Shown one piece after another: positions 60,878 to 64,000 of a DNA stretch of 64,000 nt. Below the pieces are notes generated by a model. That model made no database searches and had not been told where the DNA came from. It was given only the letters and a program-made list of their open reading frames with translations. Position 1 is the stretch's first letter. Every line of letters starts with the position of its first letter. The position numbers and the translations under genes were made by a program. This DNA comes from Candidatus Amarobacillus elongatus (lineage in GTDB: Bacteria; Chloroflexota; Dehalococcoidia; Tepidiformales; Tepidiformaceae): contig JADJBX010000006.1 of assembly GCA_016703545.1 (NCBI GenBank), positions 220,410 to 284,409 on the forward strand, written 5' to 3'.

Positions 60878-62221
60878 ATGACCATCCGTTTGATGGATCG
60901 CAGCGCGTTGAAGTGGCTCTACCCGGGCATGCACATCAAGCGCTGGCTCGTTCTGCTGCTGTTCGGCGTGTGCCTCATGGGCCTGGGCATCTCCTACGTG
61001 CTCCGGGAGGCCTACCTCTCCTACACGTTCCCCGGCGCCTTCTACTACATCACCCTCCAGTTCATCCCCCGCTGGACGCGCGGCGTCCTCTTCATGCTGC
61101 TCTCCCTCAGCACCGTCGGGATCTCCGTCTGGAAGCTGAATCAGTCCCTTCTCTTCGCCTTCGTCCGCCCGGACCGCGATTCCTCGATGGCCGACGAGAT
61201 CTACAAGAAGCGCATCCTCGCCCGCGGCCCCAAGGTCGTCGCGATCGGCGGCGGCACCGGCCTCTCCATGCTCCTGCGCGGCCTCAAGGCCCACACCAGC
61301 AACCTCACCGCCATCGTCACCGTCGCCGATGACGGCGGGTCCACGGGCCGCCTGCGCCAGGAGTTCGGCGTCGTCGCCCCCGGGGACCTGCGCCAGTGCA
61401 TCGCCGCCCTCGCCGAGGCCGAACCCCTCATGTCGCGCCTCTTCCAGTACCGCTTCACGGAAGGCACCGGCCTCGAAGGCCACTCCTTCGGCAACCTCTT
61501 CATCGTCGCCATGGCCGAGATCACGGGGAACTTCGAGACCGCCATCCACGAGACCAGCCAGATCCTCAACACCCGCGGCACGATCCTGCCCTCCACCCTC
61601 GAGGACGTGACCCTCAGCGCCACCACCCTCGACGACCAGCTCGTCCACGGCGAACACAACATCACCGAGCGCGGCACGGGCATCCGCGAGCTCTACCTCA
61701 ACCCCTCCTCCGCCGAAGCCCATCCCGACGCCGTCCGCGCCATCCTCGATGCCGACCTCATCGTCATCGGCCCCGGCAGCCTTTACACCAGCGTCCTTCC
61801 CAACCTGCTCGTCGAAGGCATCCGCAAGGCCCTCGCGGCGACGTCCGCGAACCGCGTCTTCGTGTGCAATGTCGCCACCCAGCAGGGCGAAACCGATGGC
61901 TTCACCGTCGCCGACCACCTCGAAGCGGTCGAGCGCCACGCCGGCAAGGGCCTCGTCGACGCCGTCATCGCGAACAACAACATCGATCCGTCGCTCCCCG
62001 AGGCGTGGCATTCGAACCCCGTCGGCGTCACGACCGCCGTCGCCGAGTGCATGCAGGGTGTGCGCCTCGTCGAAGCCGACGTCATCGCCGTCGAGAACCG
62101 TTACCGGCACGACCCCATCAAGCTCGCGGCTACGATCATGCGCGTGTACGATGGCCGGGACACCTTCGCTCCGTTTGCGGCGCCCCACGCGCCCGAGGAG
62201 CCAGTCCTCGTCCCGCGGTAA
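60878..62221 (+). CDS. yvcK: YvcK family protein (gluconeogenesis/cell-wall factor) with N-terminal membrane helices
   Basis: A 447-residue protein. The YvcK core starts near residue 108 with VAIGGGTGLSMLLRGLK, followed by VTVADDGGSTGRLR, GDLRQCIAALAE and FGNLFIVAMAEITG. YvcK proteins bind UDP-sugars and support growth on gluconeogenic carbon and cell-wall synthesis. Unlike the short B. subtilis form, about 100 residues precede the core, with two membrane helices (RWLVLLLFGVCLMGLGISYV and GVLFMLLSLSTVGISVW). The ATG at 60878 just after the extended -10 is chosen; an ATG at 60860 lies inside the promoter. Confidence 0.9.
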   Translation: MTIRLMDRSALKWLYPGMHIKRWLVLLLFGVCLMGLGISYVLREAYLSYTFPGAFYYITLQFIPRWTRGVLFMLLSLSTVGISVWKLNQSLLFAFVRPDRDSSMADEIYKKRILARGPKVVAIGGGTGLSMLLRGLKAHTSNLTAIVTVADDGGSTGRLRQEFGVVAPGDLRQCIAALAEAEPLMSRLFQYRFTEGTGLEGHSFGNLFIVAMAEITGNFETAIHETSQILNTRGTILPSTLEDVTLSATTLDDQLVHGEHNITERGTGIRELYLNPSSAEAHPDAVRAILDADLIVIGPGSLYTSVLPNLLVEGIRKALAATSANRVFVCNVATQQGETDGFTVADHLEAVERHAGKGLVDAVIANNNIDPSLPEAWHSNPVGVTTAVAECMQGVRLVEADVIAVENRYRHDPIKLAATIMRVYDGRDTFAPFAAPHAPEEPVLVPR

Positions 62222-62227
62222 GCACGA

Positions 62228-62449
62228 ATGCTCATGAACTTCCTCCAGATCGTCATCTCCACGATCCTGATCGTTGTCGTCCTCCTGCAGGTGAAAGGCT
62301 CCGGCTTCGGCGCCGCGCTCGGCGGCATGTCCGGCGGTTCCGTCTTCCGCACCAAGCGTGGCCTCGAACGCACACTCTTCCAGGCGACCATCATCCTCGT
62401 CGTCGTCTTCATTTTCGTGTCGTTCTTGAGCGTCACCAGCCAGGACTAG
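62228..62449 (+). CDS. secG: Preprotein translocase subunit SecG
   Basis: A 73-residue membrane protein with two helices (FLQIVISTILIVVVLLQ and the C-terminal LFQATIILVVVFIFVSFL) and the conserved KGSGFGAALGGMSGGSVFRT loop. SecG assists SecYE in protein export. It starts 6 bases after the yvcK stop and is co-transcribed. The next gene begins 7 bases after its stop. Confidence 0.94.
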   Translation: MLMNFLQIVISTILIVVVLLQVKGSGFGAALGGMSGGSVFRTKRGLERTLFQATIILVVVFIFVSFLSVTSQD

Positions 62450-62456
62450 ATTCCGC

Positions 62457-64000
62457 TTGCGCAGGCTTCCTCCGCCGCCGCCCTCGCGCCGGCCCCTCTT
62501 CCTCGGCGGAGCCATCCTCGGCGTGGCACTGCTCGCCGCCCTCGGCGCCCTCATCCTCCGCCTGCGCGATGACGAAGCCGGCGTGCTCGTCGAACCCGCC
62601 AGCTACACCGAGGGCATCGCCGGCACCTGGCAGCGCGTCAACCCCCTCTTCGCCTCCGCCAACGACGTCGACCAGGACCTCTCCGCGCTCGTGTTCGCCG
62701 GCCTCGTCCGCGCCGGCGCCGATGGCAGCATCGAACCCGATCTCGCCGGCGCCCTCCCCGAAATCTCCCAGGACGGCCGCGTCTACACCTTCCGCCTGCG
62801 CAAGGACCTCAAGTGGCACGACGGTGCGCCCGTCACCTCGCGCGACGTCAGTTTCACCATCTCCCGCATGGCCGACCCTGCCTTCAAGGGCGACCCCGTG
62901 CTCGCCGAAAGCTGGGCCGGCGTCGAGGTCGACACCCCGGATTCCGCAACCATCGTCTTCCGCCTCCGCCAGGCGTCGGCGCCGTTCCTCGCGCGCAACG
63001 CCACCCTCGGCGTGCTGCCCGAACACCTGCTGAGCGGCCTCAACGCCCAGCAGCTGTACGAAGCGCCGTTCAACGCCAAACCCGTTGGCAGCGGCCCCTA
63101 CCGCCTCGATGCGCTCGACGCGGGCGGCGCGGAGCTGAGCGCGTACGACGGCTACCACCTCGGCAAGCCCGAGCTGCCGCGGCTGCGCATCCGCTTCTAC
63201 CCCGATTCCCCGGCCGCCATCCGCGCCGTCTCCGCCGGCGAAATCGACGGCTTCCTCCTGCGCGAATCCCCCAGCGAGGCCCAGCTCACCGAGCTCACGC
63301 GAGCAAAGGGGATGCGCGTCGAACAGCTCCAGCGCCCCGCCGAGCTCGTCCTCTACCTGAACAACGACCAGGCCGCCTACTTCGCCGACCCACGCGTCCG
63401 CCGCGCCCTGAATCTCGCCATCGACCGCGAGGCGCTGGTCAGCCGCGTCTTCTACGGCGCCGCCACGCCATCGTCGTCCGCCATCGCACCCGGCACCTGG
63501 GCACACAGCGACGACTTCGACCTTCGCGAGCCGCGCATCGAGGAGGCGAAGCGGTTGCTCGATGAGGCCGGCTGGAAGCAGAGCGCCACCACCGGCATCC
63601 TCACCCGCGAAGGCAACGAGTTCCGCTTCACCATTCGCACCGACAACGACCCCACCCGCGTCGCCGCCGCCGTCGATGTCGCGAACCAGCTCCAGCCGCT
63701 CGGCATCCGCGTGAATGTGCAGAGCACCACCTTCTCCGTCCTCCGCAAGGACTTCCTGCAGGAGCGCAAGTACGATGCCGCCGTCGCCGGCTGGGACCAG
63801 GGCCTGGACCCGGACCCCTACTTTGGCTGGCACAGCTCACAGCTCGGGAGCGCGGGGCTGAATCTTGCGAACTTCGGCGACGTCGTCATGGATGAGCTCA
63901 TCGCCAAGGCGCGCACCACCAGCGATATCGAGGTCCGCCGCGAGCAGTACCGCCAGATCCAGGAAAAGTGGGAAGACCTCGCCCCCAGTGTCGTCCTCGC
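62457..64000 (+). CDS. Peptide/nickel ABC transporter substrate-binding protein (C-terminus beyond the window)
   Basis: An open frame of about 514 residues running off the right edge. The N-terminus is RRLPPPPSRRPLFLGGAILG with a membrane helix to about residue 35, so it is anchored rather than lipidated. The family 5 solute-binding pattern follows: RVNPLFASANDVDQDLSALV, then FRLRKDLKWHDGAPVTSRDV and VRRALNLAIDREALVSRVFY. A TTG at 62457 is the best start I see, 7 bases after secG; a downstream start is possible. It is unrelated in detail to the binding protein at 42983. Permeases would lie outside the window. Confidence 0.86.
   Translation, partial: MRRLPPPPPSRRPLFLGGAILGVALLAALGALILRLRDDEAGVLVEPASYTEGIAGTWQRVNPLFASANDVDQDLSALVFAGLVRAGADGSIEPDLAGALPEISQDGRVYTFRLRKDLKWHDGAPVTSRDVSFTISRMADPAFKGDPVLAESWAGVEVDTPDSATIVFRLRQASAPFLARNATLGVLPEHLLSGLNAQQLYEAPFNAKPVGSGPYRLDALDAGGAELSAYDGYHLGKPELPRLRIRFYPDSPAAIRAVSAGEIDGFLLRESPSEAQLTELTRAKGMRVEQLQRPAELVLYLNNDQAAYFADPRVRRALNLAIDREALVSRVFYGAATPSSSAIAPGTWAHSDDFDLREPRIEEAKRLLDEAGWKQSATTGILTREGNEFRFTIRTDNDPTRVAAAVDVANQLQPLGIRVNVQSTTFSVLRKDFLQERKYDAAVAGWDQGLDPDPYFGWHSSQLGSAGLNLANFGDVVMDELIAKARTTSDIEVRREQYRQIQEKWEDLAPSVVL

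Noticed and set aside
62433..63833. 466-codon minus-strand open frame at the right edge
   Set aside because: Antisense to the peptide-binding protein frame, which has family 5 motifs throughout and simply runs off the window.

Overview
The window is a dense, GC-rich (roughly 70% G+C by eye) bacterial chromosome segment with about 64 protein genes, one tRNA gene and no rRNA. No phage, transposase, integrase or CRISPR array was seen. I infer a member of the Chloroflexota, most likely near the Dehalococcoidia/Tepidiformia. The reasons are the mix of type III (CaiB/BaiF) CoA-transferases, acyl-CoA dehydrogenases and thiolase/DUF35 pairs, the many small lipoproteins with T/P-rich linkers, secreted proteases ending in a Trp-rich module, and the absence of outer-membrane machinery. 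That placement is inference; only a 16S or marker-gene search could settle it.

Layout. 1-5.2 kb: the end of an ABC exporter ATPase gene divergent from a MerR regulator with a palindromic operator, then a fused double CaiB CoA-transferase and an acyl-CoA dehydrogenase. 5.2-11 kb: glgC, a CsoR copper sensor divergent from trxA-trxB across a CsoR-type operator, an FmdB zinc ribbon and an RNase H-like/TPR protein. 11-24 kb: dapA, small Cys-rich proteins, an MFS exporter, a second double CaiB, a membrane-anchored matrixin, a frameshifted alanine dehydrogenase, a cupredoxin-CHRD protein, an acyltransferase and a frameshifted SHOCT membrane protein. 24-35 kb: thiolase plus DUF35, a second acyl-CoA dehydrogenase, a CAP protein, methyltransferases, a heptad-repeat coiled-coil protein, plsX, a LOG-family protein and a frameshifted ppk2. 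35-42.7 kb: mutS-mutL, a secreted internally duplicated protein divergent from a ferritin-like lipoprotein around a second CsoR-like box, tRNA-Arg and a third CaiB. 43-53 kb: an oligopeptide-type ABC importer without ATPase genes, an HD-GYP phosphohydrolase, gpmA, and a three-gene envelope operon (two paralogous anchored proteins plus a subtilisin). 53-64 kb: an SRPBCC protein, an FAD oxidoreductase, a nucleoside phosphorylase, RDD/PAP2/hydrolase genes, gatB, a membrane-anchored YvcK, secG and the start of another peptide-binding protein.

How the genes fit together. The scattered acyl-CoA genes (three CaiB genes carrying five domains, two acyl-CoA dehydrogenases, thiolase/DUF35) suggest a heterotroph that degrades carboxylic acids through CoA thioesters. 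Two oligopeptide-type binding proteins and secreted proteases suggest peptide scavenging. CsoR boxes link thioredoxin and a ferritin-like locus to copper or thiol stress.

Three genes (ald, a SHOCT membrane gene, ppk2) are each interrupted by what looks like a single missing base next to a G/C run, which points to consensus errors rather than biology. The most interesting unexplained material is the protease operon at 49.1-53.0 kb, the Trp-rich C-terminal module shared by two different protease families, and the Asn-Gln heptad protein at 28.8-29.4 kb.
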